Part shown: in pieces, positions 1 to 9,733 of the stretch
How positions within the stretch are numbered: position 1 is the stretch's first letter
Layout of the letters: every line of letters starts with the position of its first letter
Source of the DNA: Bacillota bacterium
GTDB lineage: Bacteria > Bacillota > UBA4882 > UBA8346
Direction of reading: 5' to 3'
Assembly: GCA_023429995.1 (NCBI GenBank)
Contig: JAEZCE010000031.1
Location: 117,954 to 181,953 of the forward strand
Length of the DNA: 64,000 nucleotides
Notes under the pieces: model-generated
Database searches by the model: none
What the model saw: only the letters and a program-made list of their open reading frames with translations
What the model was told of the DNA's origin: nothing
Position numbers and translations under genes: made by a program

Positions 1-1527
1 CTCACCCGCCAGCTCATCAGAGGGGGTATAATTCCGTGTGAGCACGATGGTTGCTTTGACGACCTGCCCGCGCACCGGATCAGGCGCGCCGGTAACAGCA
101 CATTCCAATACCGCCGGATGCTCAATCAGTACGCTTTCAATCTCAAAAGGGCTAATCCGGTACCCAGAGGATTTGATCACATCATCGGTTCTGCCAACGT
201 ACCATAGGTACCCGTCCTCGTCCTGCCAGGCGGTATCCCCGGTATGATAATAACCGTCATGCCAGACCGCATCCGTTCTCGGCTTATCATTATGATAGCC
301 GCTGAAAAGGCCGGCCGGTTTGCCGCGCTTGGTGCAAATAACGATTTCGCCGACTTCTCCGGTTGGAACCGGCCGACAGTTCTCATCCACAATGGACACT
401 TCATATTGGGGAGAAGGTTTTCCCATCGAACCGGGCTTAGGCTCCATACCGATCCAATTTAATATTGTCAGAGTCGTTTCGGTTTGTCCGAAACCTTCCA
501 TTAGCTTAAGTCCGGTATATTGATAAAATTTATTGAACACTTCGGGATTCAGGGCCTCTCCGGCTGTGGTCGCGTATTTCAGCGAGGAAAGATCATACCC
601 TTCCATCCCTTCTTTGATAAAGAAGCGATAAATCGTCGGCGGCGCGCAGAAAGTGGTGATTTTGTATTTTTGGATTTTCCCCAGTAAATCGCCGGGGGCG
701 AACTTATCGAAGTCATAGACAAAAACCGCCGCCTCCATCAGCCACTGGCCATACAATTTGCCCCATACAGCCTTGCCCCAGCCCGTATCGGCAACGGTAA
801 GATGCAAGCCCTCGGGATCGACATTATGCCAATGCTTTGCGGTGACAATGTGTCCCAGCGGGTAAGCGAAATTATGGCAGGCCATTTTAGGCAGGCCGGA
901 AGTACCGGAAGAAAAATAAATCAGCATCGGGTCATTGACTTTTTGTTTTTGAAAGCCACGGGGACGCTCAAAGTTTTCGGATGCCGCTTCCATATTCTCC
1001 GTAAAGCTGTACCAACCGTCTTTTTTCCCCTTGGCGGCAATTTTTACGGTAAGCGAAGGGCACTGAGCCTGCGCCTCGTCCACATAATCAGTAACCTCAC
1101 CCATGATTGTACAGACTACGGCTTTAACCTTTGCCGCGTTAAACCGGTAAACGAGATCCTTGGTGGTAAGCAGGTGGGTCGCAGGAATAGCGACGGCGCC
1201 CAATTTATGTAAGGCCACAATCGAAAACCAGAATTCATAATGCCGCTTCAAAATCAGCATCACCATATCGCCTTTTCCAATCCCACGGCTCTTAAAAAAA
1301 TTGGCTGTTTTATCACTGTATTTTTTGATATCTCCAAAAGTGAATATCTTTTCGGCCCCAGTTTCATCACACCATACCATTGCCGTTTTATTGGGCTCAA
1401 GCTTTGCCATCTCGTCCACAACATCATAACCGAAGTTGAAATCATCCGGGACATTTAGACTGAAGGTTTTTAGCATTCCATTTTCATCATAGGTTTCATT
1501 GACATACTTTCGGTGAAGTCCTTGCAT
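1..1527 (-). CDS. AMP-forming acyl-CoA synthetase (acetyl/medium-chain type), 3' end beyond window
   Basis: The minus-strand frame is open from the ATG at 1527 to base 1, giving 509 residues with no stop. It should activate a carboxylic acid as acyl-adenylate and transfer it to CoA. The P-loop-like motif YFSSGTSGLPKM, the GFGQTE motif, the YHTGD motif and the hinge region GRTDDVIKSSGYRISPFEIE are all present, which is diagnostic of the ANL superfamily. About 40 C-terminal residues, including the usual catalytic lysine near PRTxSGKI, lie outside the window. A cupin-type regulator lies just upstream on the same strand, an arrangement common for this enzyme in Firmicutes. Substrate chain length cannot be told from sequence. 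Confidence 0.93.
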   Translation of the reverse strand, partial: MQGLHRKYVNETYDENGMLKTFSLNVPDDFNFGYDVVDEMAKLEPNKTAMVWCDETGAEKIFTFGDIKKYSDKTANFFKSRGIGKGDMVMLILKRHYEFWFSIVALHKLGAVAIPATHLLTTKDLVYRFNAAKVKAVVCTIMGEVTDYVDEAQAQCPSLTVKIAAKGKKDGWYSFTENMEAASENFERPRGFQKQKVNDPMLIYFSSGTSGLPKMACHNFAYPLGHIVTAKHWHNVDPEGLHLTVADTGWGKAVWGKLYGQWLMEAAVFVYDFDKFAPGDLLGKIQKYKITTFCAPPTIYRFFIKEGMEGYDLSSLKYATTAGEALNPEVFNKFYQYTGLKLMEGFGQTETTLTILNWIGMEPKPGSMGKPSPQYEVSIVDENCRPVPTGEVGEIVICTKRGKPAGLFSGYHNDKPRTDAVWHDGYYHTGDTAWQDEDGYLWYVGRTDDVIKSSGYRISPFEIESVLIEHPAVLECAVTGAPDPVRGQVVKATIVLTRNYTPSDELAGE

Positions 1528-1633
1528 TATGATAGTCTTTCCTTTCGTCAGCTCAAATGGGAAAGTGGAATTTGACACTTACCTTGAGTTTGTTTATTTT
1601 AAACTACTTTTAAAACACGGGAAACTACAAATT

Positions 1634-2212
1634 CTATTTTTCGGGTTTGGGAATCACAATGGCTAGAAATTGGCAGTCGGCGCCATTTGCGGCTATCATG
1701 CCGTGCCGGTGACCTGAATCATATAACACACTGTCTCCAGCGTTTAAAACTTCCACATGCCCGTCAAAGTCAACTTTGAGGCTGCCTTTAAGGATGTAAT
1801 CAAACTCCTGCCCCGCATGGGTCGAATAATTAAGCGGTTTGGTTTGCTCTTCCCGGTTGTAAGGAACGCTTACCAGGAAAGGCTCCACCATTTTGTCCTT
1901 AAGCCTGTAGGCCAAGTGCTTGTAATCAAAGCCTTTTCGGCGTTCAATCGGAAGCCCGCCGCCTTTTCTCACGACAGTGTAAAATGAAAGCGTCGGGTTG
2001 CTGCCGGTCAGCAATTCCACGATATCGACTTTAAACCTTTGAGCGCATTTTAAAAGAAATGTATAGGTAAAATCGGAATTTCCGCTCTCAGCCTCCAGAT
2101 ATTTATCAATAGGAGTCTCCGTAACTTTGGCCATCTCTTCGGCGGAAATATTAAGAATTTCCCGCATGCCTTTAATTCGCTGGGAAATCTCCTTAATGTG
2201 CGTCTCCATCAT
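1634..2212 (-). CDS. XRE-family regulator with C-terminal cupin domain
   Basis: A 192-residue protein. Residues ~8-65 form a Cro/C1-type helix-turn-helix (ISQRIKGMREILNISAEEMA), and residues ~110-190 form a small-molecule-binding cupin barrel with the GQEFDYILKGSLKV and GDSVLYDSGHRHG motifs. Such proteins are DNA-binding sensors of a small ligand. It is transcribed toward the acyl-CoA synthetase 106 bp downstream and probably controls it (inference). Two ATGs lie side by side at 2212 and 2209; an AAGGAGAAG-type site sits just upstream. Confidence 0.88.
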   Translation of the reverse strand: MMETHIKEISQRIKGMREILNISAEEMAKVTETPIDKYLEAESGNSDFTYTFLLKCAQRFKVDIVELLTGSNPTLSFYTVVRKGGGLPIERRKGFDYKHLAYRLKDKMVEPFLVSVPYNREEQTKPLNYSTHAGQEFDYILKGSLKVDFDGHVEVLNAGDSVLYDSGHRHGMIAANGADCQFLAIVIPKPEK

Positions 2213-2553
2213 GTCTTCTCCTTTTCAAGCGTCATGGATCGAGCTGAAAAATGTATGACATAAATATTGTCAGCCACAAATTATTATATATTTGATTTTA
2301 AATAAAGCAATACAAAAAATTTTTATTCATTAATTATTTACGGGAGCAACGGAAAAAAGTTGAAAGTAATTAAAAATCCAGAAGTTCTTGGCAAAAAATC
2401 AAGAATTTCAGTTAAAATTGAACATGCCACCAATTTTTAAGATTTGTTTCATCTACCGGCAGGTAAAATAAACGCCGAAAACGAATTGGGATAGTCAATG
2501 GACGAGGTTGTCCAAGTCCATTCAATGACTGCGGAATTTAATGGAGTAGAGAA
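2213..2553. promoter_or_regulatory. Divergent intergenic region, with imperfect inverted repeat at 2493-2530
   Basis: This AT-rich spacer separates the minus-strand XRE-cupin gene from plus-strand udk and must hold both promoters. The sequence agtcaatggac (2493-2503) is followed by its imperfect complement gtccattcaatgact (2516-2530), forming a possible hairpin or operator immediately before the udk ribosome binding site (GGAG at 2543). No gene is visible. Confidence 0.4.
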
Positions 2554-3177
2554 ATGTTAATTATCGGAATAACCGGAGGAACCGGTTCGGGGAAATCCAC
2601 TGTAGCCGAGGCTCTTCAAAGAGAACTCGGTTCGAGTAACGTGGCCTTAATCTCCCAAGACTCTTATTATGCGGATTTAGCAAATTTGCCCTTTGAAGAA
2701 CGGGCTAAACGAAATTATGACCATCCCGATGCCTTTGAAAACAATCTTTTAATTAAACATCTAAATCAAATCCGGAGGGGTAAAACGATTGAAGTTCCGA
2801 TATACGATTTTTCGCAACACGCCCGGACTTCAGAGAAGATCCCGGTAACTCCCCACCCGGTTATTGTGGTGGAAGGTATTTTAATTCTGGCTGAACCGGT
2901 GCTGCGAAATACATTTGATATTAAGGTTTATGTGGATACCGACGCCGACACCCGGGTGATCCGCCGGATCACCCGGGATATTAAAGAACGCGGCCGCAGC
3001 TTGGACTCGGTTTGTGATCAATATTTGACTACGGTCAAGCCGATGCACGAAGCCTTCATCGAACCGTCCAAACGTTATGCGGATATCATCATTCCCGTAG
3101 GCGGCCATAACACTGTCGCTCTGAGCTTGCTGGTATCGAGGATCGAAAGTTATCTGAAAAGTATAGATCAAGTATAG
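2554..3177 (+). CDS. udk: Uridine kinase
   Basis: A 207-residue cytosolic kinase phosphorylating uridine/cytidine to UMP/CMP in pyrimidine salvage. The Walker A motif GGTGSGKST is at residues 8-16. The family signatures QDSYYADL, RNYDHPDAFE, PIYDFSQHART and VVEGILIL follow in order, and IIPVGGHN is near the end. Length matches the family (~205-215). GGAG at 2543-2546 lies 7 nt before the ATG. It stands alone between oppositely oriented genes. Confidence 0.96.
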   Translation: MLIIGITGGTGSGKSTVAEALQRELGSSNVALISQDSYYADLANLPFEERAKRNYDHPDAFENNLLIKHLNQIRRGKTIEVPIYDFSQHARTSEKIPVTPHPVIVVEGILILAEPVLRNTFDIKVYVDTDADTRVIRRITRDIKERGRSLDSVCDQYLTTVKPMHEAFIEPSKRYADIIIPVGGHNTVALSLLVSRIESYLKSIDQV

Positions 3178-3204
3178 AGTTGGTTTTACTTAATAAATCC
3201 AAAT

Positions 3205-4218
3205 CTATTTTGAATGCGCAATGCGAGAGAATAACTTTATCGCGTTATCATAATAAACACTCCGGCGTTGTTCGTCGGTAAGCAGATTTGTTTTGCCGAA
3301 AGCATCCGCCAAGGCTAGGCACGCCGGTTCCGGGGTATATGGATAATCGCTTCCATAAAGTAAATGATGGACATCGATAATTTGTAATAAGGCTCCTAAT
3401 TGTCTGGGTAAACAAACTCCGGCGACATCATAGTATAGATGATTTAATTCCGCAAAAATATTAATTTTGTCTATTCCTTTTTGGCCGTTGATTTCAAATA
3501 AATCAGGCAACATCTGGAGAGCGACGCCAAATCTATCCGCCAGTATCGACAAAAAAGCGCCGGCGTGAGGAATCACAAACTTAATATTCGGAAAACGTTT
3601 TAATGTTCTTTTTATGATCAGGTTGATTACGGTCCGGGTTGTATCAAAAAAGAATTCCATCAATGGCATAGGTAGCCCCTCTACGACATTTTCAGGGACA
3701 CTGCCGGGTGTATTCGGGTGAAGCACGACCACAGCGTGATAACGATTTAATTCTTCAAGGATTGGATCCAGGCAAGGACTTCCCAGGTAAATACCTCGGG
3801 TATTTGTTGCCAGCGCAAAGCCGTCAACATGTAAAACATCCATTGCATAGCGAATTTCCGCTATACTATCCTCTACATCAGGTAATGGCAAGGAAGCCAT
3901 TAAGCCGAACTGATGAGGATATTTGTTGACAAGCTCCGCTCCATCTTCATTGACCTTCCGCGCCAGGATTTTCGTGGCTTTTTTGTTTCCGAAATTAATG
4001 TGCGGCGAAGATAGGGCCAGCATCGAGGTCGTAATGCCCAAATGTTCCATGAATTCCAAATGTCTCTCCGGATTCCAGGCCGGGGTAGGATATCCATCCG
4101 GATTTGTTTCTCCATAAGACTTTAATAAAGCCTCTGTATAAGCCTGTGGCAAATAATGCACATGCAGGTCGATTTTAGGCATATTACTTCTTTGATAATT
4201 CTTTATCAGATTTTCCAT
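3205..4218 (-). CDS. Amidohydrolase-family (ACMSD-like) metal-dependent hydrolase/decarboxylase
   Basis: A 337-residue TIM-barrel protein. The metal-binding HxH motif is in IDLHVHYLP near the N-terminus. Further ligands are the His in FVIPHAGAF and the Asp in LLYGSDYPYTP, as in 2-amino-3-carboxymuconate semialdehyde decarboxylase and related resorcylate decarboxylases. The start is taken at MENLIK because AAGGAG lies 9-10 nt upstream; an internal ATG (MPKIDLH) is possible. A LysR regulator is divergently transcribed across a ~345-bp gap and is its likely regulator. Whether it decarboxylates or hydrolyses cannot be decided here. Confidence 0.85.
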   Translation of the reverse strand: MENLIKNYQRSNMPKIDLHVHYLPQAYTEALLKSYGETNPDGYPTPAWNPERHLEFMEHLGITTSMLALSSPHINFGNKKATKILARKVNEDGAELVNKYPHQFGLMASLPLPDVEDSIAEIRYAMDVLHVDGFALATNTRGIYLGSPCLDPILEELNRYHAVVVLHPNTPGSVPENVVEGLPMPLMEFFFDTTRTVINLIIKRTLKRFPNIKFVIPHAGAFLSILADRFGVALQMLPDLFEINGQKGIDKINIFAELNHLYYDVAGVCLPRQLGALLQIIDVHHLLYGSDYPYTPEPACLALADAFGKTNLLTDEQRRSVYYDNAIKLFSRIAHSK

Positions 4219-4564
4219 GTTGTTTTTCTCCTTAAATTGTTATATCAAAAAGCTTCCCGCATCGAAAAGTATACTGAGAATTAGAAGATAGCCGATACAA
4301 AACTTGATTGTCTGCTGAAGAATTTTCCCCTTGGGTCCGACCATTCTGATCGCAGAAGTCGATACTGCGATACTTTGCGGCGAAATCCATCATTAGCCAG
4401 ATCACACAGGTATAAGGGCGAGAGCAACCATTATGAAAGTATACAATTGGCGCCTCCATTCGTTACGACGTAAAACTACCCTTGATTATCCATAATAACA
4501 AGCATATAATTTGACACATAATAATAACTTCAAATCTATTAATTCAAAGGAATGCATAAAATCC
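4219..4564. promoter_or_regulatory. Divergent promoter region between amidohydrolase and LysR genes
   Basis: A ~345-bp spacer between divergent genes. LysR proteins normally bind such regions (T-N11-A motifs), but I could not single out one site. A 75-residue minus-strand frame here has no recognisable features and no good ribosome binding site, so it is not called. Confidence 0.35.
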
Positions 4565-5470
4565 ATGGACTTACTCCAATTGGAATACTTTCAAATGGTC
4601 GCTAAATATCAACATATGACCCGGGCCGCCGAAGAACTTCATATTGCCCAACCCTCCTTAAGTAAAGTTATTGCCCGTTTGGAGGAGGATTTGGGCGTTG
4701 CTTTATTTGACCGTATCGGCCGCCAGATAAAGCTAAACCCGTATGGCAAAGCATTTTTATATCATGTGGAAAAGATCTTCCGTGAGCTTGAAGATGGAAA
4801 ACGGCAATTATCCGATATGCTTGGAAATGGAAATCCCACCATTTCCTTGTCGTTTAACAATTTGTATCCATTTTCCAAACTCCTTACAGGGTACTTAAAA
4901 GTTTATCCGCATACCATTTTTCGCCAAACCATCGGCTCCAATTTGATCATGCAACAACAACTTCAAAGCGGCGAGGTCGATTTTTGCGTTTCATCTCCAC
5001 CTGTTGAAGGCGATGGCATTGAAAACATAACGCTGTTTACCGAGGAAATATTTTTAATTGTTCCCCGCGGGCATAAGTTTGCCGGCCGCAGTAGTATTGA
5101 TTTAATTGAAGCTGCCGATGAACCCTTTATCGCCTTAAAGGAAGGATATGGCATACGGGACCTAACGGAAAGATTTTGCCGTCAAGCCGGCTTTACTCCG
5201 AGAATAGTTTTTGAAAGCGATATCGCAAGCAATTTAATTGATTTTGTAAACTTCAACTTAGGGATCGCTTTGCTTCCAATATTGCAATGGAGTGATTTCC
5301 CTGTCAATCTGCCTGTTCCTTTGCATATCCGAGAACCGGTTTGCAACCGGACTACCGCTTTATCCTATGCCCAAGGCCGTTATTTATCCGGGACCGCCAA
5401 ACAATTCATAAATTACTTGATTGATTATTTTAAAAATTTGAATGCAATTGATGCCAAAAGGTCGGTCTAA
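4565..5470 (+). CDS. LysR-family transcriptional regulator
   Basis: A 301-residue protein from the ATG at 4565; an upstream in-frame TTG at 4511 would add 18 non-conserved residues. The N-terminal winged helix-turn-helix is typical (LLQLEYFQMVAKYQHMTRAA, then IAQPSLSKVIARLEEDLGV). The periplasmic-binding-fold effector domain occupies residues ~85-290. AAAGGA at 4546-4551 precedes the chosen start. It is divergent from the amidohydrolase and convergent with the esterase, with which its stop codon overlaps. It probably regulates the amidohydrolase (inference). Confidence 0.92.
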   Translation: MDLLQLEYFQMVAKYQHMTRAAEELHIAQPSLSKVIARLEEDLGVALFDRIGRQIKLNPYGKAFLYHVEKIFRELEDGKRQLSDMLGNGNPTISLSFNNLYPFSKLLTGYLKVYPHTIFRQTIGSNLIMQQQLQSGEVDFCVSSPPVEGDGIENITLFTEEIFLIVPRGHKFAGRSSIDLIEAADEPFIALKEGYGIRDLTERFCRQAGFTPRIVFESDIASNLIDFVNFNLGIALLPILQWSDFPVNLPVPLHIREPVCNRTTALSYAQGRYLSGTAKQFINYLIDYFKNLNAIDAKRSV

Positions 5471-6405
5471 TTGTTAAAAACCGCCTTAAGGTTTTTACAT
5501 ACTAAAGCAAGAGCATCCCGCGAGGCTTCAAGTGTTGACTGCATATTAAAGAAACCGTGGATCATTCCATCATATCTCTTCAGGCATACTTCAACCCCGG
5601 ACTCGGATAAACGCCGGGCATAATGCTCACCTTCATCTCTTAACAGATCATATTCCGAGGTAATAATGCATGCGGCAGGAAGATTTTTAAAGTTTTCCGC
5701 CAATAATGGTGAGGCTAATGGATTTTCGGCCTCGCTAAAATCGTTCAGGTACTGCCTCATAAACCATTCATTGCCTTTAGCGGTTAGCCGGTATCCCTTA
5801 GCGTTTACTACTCTGGATATGGGCTTGGTTTTTCCCAGCAAATCAAATACGGCATTTATCATCACTTGATAAACAAGGGTAAATTCCCTCCGTTCCCTCG
5901 CAAGTCGACTGATTACAGCGCTGAGATTTCCACCGACACTATCACCGCCGATTGCGATACGCCAAGGATCGATTTTCAACTCTCCGGCATGCGCATTATC
6001 CGATATCCACTTGACAACTTGATAACATTCCTCTACGGGTTCCGGAAATTTATGTTCCGGCGCCAAACCGTAGTCGATGGATATCACGGCACAATGAACA
6101 TTGTTTGTTATTTTCCTGCAGATAGAGTCGTAAACTTCAATATTTCCAAGTACAAATCCGCCGCCATGAATCCAGATAAACGCCGGGTAAAAATTTTTTT
6201 CGGTTTTGGGATAATAAATTCTGATAGGTGTATCCCTTAATGAAGTTTTAACAGCCAGATTGCTCACGAAACCAACCGCTTCCGTGTTTTCCTTAAAATC
6301 GTCCCAGCTTTTAGCGTACCACTCCCGCATTTTATCAACACCCAGAGAGTATAGACCGTCAAAATCGCCTTTTAGAAAATTTTCAAATTTTGGATTTAAG
6401 GGCAT
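5467..6405 (-). CDS. Alpha/beta hydrolase, hormone-sensitive-lipase family esterase
   Basis: A 312-residue carboxylesterase. The oxyanion-hole motif HGGGFVLG, the nucleophile elbow GDSVGGN (Ser, usually GDSAGGN), the acid residue in EYDLLRDEGE and the catalytic His in GMIHGFF are all visible. The start MPLNPKF at 6405 is chosen because AAGGA lies 7 nt upstream; 37 extra in-frame residues further up are unlike the family. It has no signal peptide, so is probably cytosolic. Its stop overlaps that of the convergent LysR gene by 3 bp. Natural substrate unknown. Confidence 0.9.
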   Translation of the reverse strand: MPLNPKFENFLKGDFDGLYSLGVDKMREWYAKSWDDFKENTEAVGFVSNLAVKTSLRDTPIRIYYPKTEKNFYPAFIWIHGGGFVLGNIEVYDSICRKITNNVHCAVISIDYGLAPEHKFPEPVEECYQVVKWISDNAHAGELKIDPWRIAIGGDSVGGNLSAVISRLARERREFTLVYQVMINAVFDLLGKTKPISRVVNAKGYRLTAKGNEWFMRQYLNDFSEAENPLASPLLAENFKNLPAACIITSEYDLLRDEGEHYARRLSESGVEVCLKRYDGMIHGFFNMQSTLEASRDALALVCKNLKAVFNN

Positions 6406-6564
6406 TGTTAATTCCTTCTTTCTGAAATTCAATAAAATGTAAATTGTTATGGTTTCATTATATTCATGACGATTGATAATTACCAATATATATATTTCAT
6501 ATACGCATAGCTTCATAGCTATTATTTAAAGCAGCTAAAATTTTACATCTTCATTTAAAAGTAG

Positions 6565-6591
6565 CGAGCCGGTTAACAAATCCCCGGCTCG
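6565..6591 (-). terminator. Rho-independent terminator of the efflux operon
   Basis: cgagccgg (6565-6572) pairs perfectly with ccggctcg (6584-6591) around an 11-nt loop. On the minus strand the stem is followed by CTACTTTTAAAT. It lies ~95 bp past the RND gene stop. Confidence 0.7.
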
Positions 6592-6685
6592 ACTGGATCA
6601 TTATGGCTGATTGCACTGGTCATAGTAATCCCCATTCAATGCATTTATTGATGGATATTCCAACGATACGATTCCAAACTCATTT

Positions 6686-9600
6686 TCATTCCGGTTTTAC
6701 CTTAAACCATGCCGCAACCATCGTCGGCAGGACCAGCAAGGTCAGAATGGTCGCCACCAATAAACCCCCGGAGATCGCAACCGCCATCGCCCCCCAGAAT
6801 ACGCTGGGCATCAAGGGAATCATTCCCAAAATGGCTGCGGCAGCGGTTAGCATAATCGGACGGATTCTCATTACCGTCGCATTGATAATGGCGTCCCACA
6901 TTGATTCTCCGGCATTCAGTTGCTGTTCGATCTGATCAATCAGAATAACCGAATTCCTGATAATGATCCCCATTAAGGCCAAAATTCCGACATCGGCGAC
7001 AAACCCCAGCGCGTTTCCGGTCAAGAACAAGCACAAAATGACTCCAATGAGCCCCAGCGGCGCGGTTAATAAGGTTAAAATCATTTTGGAAATGTTCTGT
7101 AATTGGAACATGAGTAATAATACTACAATTACAATCATAATCGGCACCGGCTGCATCAGATACCCGAGCGCCAAGTTCATCCTTTCCACCGGTCCTCCAA
7201 TATCAATACTATACCCAAACGGTAGACTGTTACGTAGATTTTGCAACGCGGCATAGGCCTGTTTCGTCGCATCGACTCCGGTGACTCCCCCGACTGTCTC
7301 CGTTTGAATGGTAATGGTCGGTTTTAAGTTACGCCGCCAAATCAAGCCTTCTTCCGCATCATAGCTAATTTTGGCAATCTGTTCCAGCGGCACAAACTTC
7401 CCGCCGGCGACCGGAATGTTCAGATCCTTAATTTGAGATAAACTGCCCCGGCTTTGCTCATCCAGCCGGAACACCATGCTGACGGTCTTATCTTTTTGCC
7501 GGAACTCCGTCACCGGTATCCCCGATACTTGACATTGCAAAGTTAACGCTAATTGCTGGCTATTGACGCCCAACATCCGCGCTTTGTCCTGGTCGATATC
7601 CAAATGCACCAATTTATTCTTCTCATTCCAGTCAAGATTAATATTTTTTAAATTGGGATTTGCCTCCATAATGGTACGGGCTTGGTTCGCGATCTGCCGT
7701 ACCTTGTCTTTATCATAGCCCGTAACCCGCAGCATTACCGGGTAAGGATCCGGCGGCCCCAATTGTAATATTTTTACATGCCCGCGGACATTGGCAAACT
7801 TCTCGGTGAATAGCCGATCCACTCTTGCGGCCAACCGGGTACGGGATTCCATTCCTTTGGTCACAATCACAAACTCGGCAAAATCCGGCCTAGGAAGCTC
7901 CGGATCAGAGGTCAATAAAAAGCGGGGTGATCCCTGCCCTACATAAAAAGTGCACTTTTCTATGTCAGGGTCGCCCTTAAGGCATTTGGCAAATTGCCGC
8001 GCCACCGTCTCGGTCGCCTGGATGGAGGACCCTTCCCCCAGCTTCAAGTCCACGATCAATTCCGGGCGGGTCGAAGGCGGAAAAAACTCCTGCTTAACAA
8101 ATGGTCCCAGTAACAGCGAACCGATAAAAACACTAACCGTCAAACCCAGTACTAATATACGGTGATTCAGACACCAAACCAGTATATTCCGGAATGAATA
8201 ATAGAACTTGGTATCATAGGGATCATGATGGCTACCAGCCGTCTCCGGTTTTATTTTAATTAAATTATAGCCCAGCAAAGGCGTTACCGCGCCAGCGGCC
8301 AGCCATGAAATCAATAGCGCCAGCGTCACAACCCAAAAAAGCGTATTGACATATTCCGAAGCCATTCCGGCGGAGAAAGCTACCGGTATAAATCCGGCGC
8401 AGGTTATCAAAGCGCCGGTTAGACGGGGAAAGGCGGTTGAGGAATAAGCAAAACAAGCGGCTTTACTACGTTCCCATCCCTGTTCCAACTTGACTGTCAT
8501 CATTTCAATCGTAATGATCGCATCGTCCACCAATAAGCTCAGCGCAATAATCAAGCCTCCCAACGAAACTTTATGCAGGTCAATGGCAAACATTTTCATA
8601 CCGGCAAACACCCCGAAAATGACTAACGGGATCCCCAACGCAACTACAATCCCGGTGCGTACTCCCAGACTCAGGAAACAAACCAAAAGCACAATGGCGA
8701 CTGCTAAAACCAGAGTTTCCACAAACTCGTTGATGGAATCTTTAACCACCTCGGGCTGGTCGGCTACTTGCTCCAATTCCATCCCAAGCGGCAATTCTTT
8801 CTGGATATGGGCCTGCGCCCGCTGTAAATCTTTACCCAGAGTAAGCACATTACCGCCCTTTTCCACGGACAAAGCAATTCCAACGGCCGGCTTGCCGTTG
8901 AAAAATATTTCCGGTTCCGGCGGGTCAGCATAGCTCCGTTCTACCTTGGCGATATCGCCCAGCCGGAATGTGCCGCTGGCAGCGCGGATCGGCAAATTAC
9001 GAATGCTCTCAAGGTCATCAAACATCCCGGAGACCCGTAAATAGACGTTATCCGTTTTTGTCTCGAGCATTCCCGATGGAGCCATCGCGTTTTGCGCTTG
9101 AATCATTCCTACGATGTAAGTGGGATCAATGCCCAGTTGCGCTAATTTGCTGCTCTCCATTTCAATATAAATTTTTTCCGGTTGCACTCCAACCAGTTCT
9201 ACCTTCTTAACGCTTTTGATACCAAGAAAAATCCGGCGAATTTTTTCGGCCTGGACTCTTTTTTCCTCGTACGAAAACCCATCCCCGGTGATCGCATAAA
9301 TACTGCCGAAGACATCGTCAAACCGGTCGTTAAAATATGGCCCGATGACGCCGGCTGGTAAAGTGTCTTTAATATCATTGACCATATTGCGCACTTCAAG
9401 CCACGTTGGCCGGACATCTCCTGCGGGAACCGGATCCTTCAAATTAACATAGATTAAAGACTGTCCCGGCCGGGAGTAACTTTTCAGATAATCAAGGCCC
9501 GGAGTATTTTGCAATTTCTTCTCGATTTTATCAGTAACCTGTTCTTCCACCTGGTGGGCGGTGGCGCCCGGCCAACCGACAGCGACTAACATTGTCTTAA

Positions 9601-9733
9601 TGGTAAAATCGGGATCTTCCATGCGTCCGAGCGTCTGATAAGAATACAGTCCGGCTATAAATACTAAGACTATGAAAAAGTAGACCATTTGCTTGTGGTT
9701 AAGCGACCATTCCGTAAGGTTGAATTTACTCAT
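6686..9733 (-). CDS. RND-family multidrug efflux pump, inner-membrane permease
   Basis: A 1015-residue AcrB-type proton-driven transporter, full length for the family. The N-terminal segment (KQMVYFFIVLVFIAGLYSY) is TM1, followed by a large periplasmic porter domain. Next is the TM2-6 block containing GGLIIALSLLVDDAIITIEM with the conserved proton-relay Asp pair. A second porter domain and TM7-12 (GIIIRNSVILIDQIEQQLNAG) complete the duplicated architecture. The start MSKFNLTEW at 9733 is preferred: GGAGG lies 9 nt upstream. Its ATGAGTAA overlaps the stop of the adaptor gene by 8 bp, indicating translational coupling. The drug or metal specificity is not readable. Confidence 0.96.
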   Translation of the reverse strand: MSKFNLTEWSLNHKQMVYFFIVLVFIAGLYSYQTLGRMEDPDFTIKTMLVAVGWPGATAHQVEEQVTDKIEKKLQNTPGLDYLKSYSRPGQSLIYVNLKDPVPAGDVRPTWLEVRNMVNDIKDTLPAGVIGPYFNDRFDDVFGSIYAITGDGFSYEEKRVQAEKIRRIFLGIKSVKKVELVGVQPEKIYIEMESSKLAQLGIDPTYIVGMIQAQNAMAPSGMLETKTDNVYLRVSGMFDDLESIRNLPIRAASGTFRLGDIAKVERSYADPPEPEIFFNGKPAVGIALSVEKGGNVLTLGKDLQRAQAHIQKELPLGMELEQVADQPEVVKDSINEFVETLVLAVAIVLLVCFLSLGVRTGIVVALGIPLVIFGVFAGMKMFAIDLHKVSLGGLIIALSLLVDDAIITIEMMTVKLEQGWERSKAACFAYSSTAFPRLTGALITCAGFIPVAFSAGMASEYVNTLFWVVTLALLISWLAAGAVTPLLGYNLIKIKPETAGSHHDPYDTKFYYSFRNILVWCLNHRILVLGLTVSVFIGSLLLGPFVKQEFFPPSTRPELIVDLKLGEGSSIQATETVARQFAKCLKGDPDIEKCTFYVGQGSPRFLLTSDPELPRPDFAEFVIVTKGMESRTRLAARVDRLFTEKFANVRGHVKILQLGPPDPYPVMLRVTGYDKDKVRQIANQARTIMEANPNLKNINLDWNEKNKLVHLDIDQDKARMLGVNSQQLALTLQCQVSGIPVTEFRQKDKTVSMVFRLDEQSRGSLSQIKDLNIPVAGGKFVPLEQIAKISYDAEEGLIWRRNLKPTITIQTETVGGVTGVDATKQAYAALQNLRNSLPFGYSIDIGGPVERMNLALGYLMQPVPIMIVIVVLLLMFQLQNISKMILTLLTAPLGLIGVILCLFLTGNALGFVADVGILALMGIIIRNSVILIDQIEQQLNAGESMWDAIINATVMRIRPIMLTAAAAILGMIPLMPSVFWGAMAVAISGGLLVATILTLLVLPTMVAAWFKVKPE

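Noticed and set aside
4232..4459. 75-residue minus-strand frame upstream of the amidohydrolase
   Set aside because: It lies in a divergent promoter region, has no recognisable motif and no good ribosome binding site.
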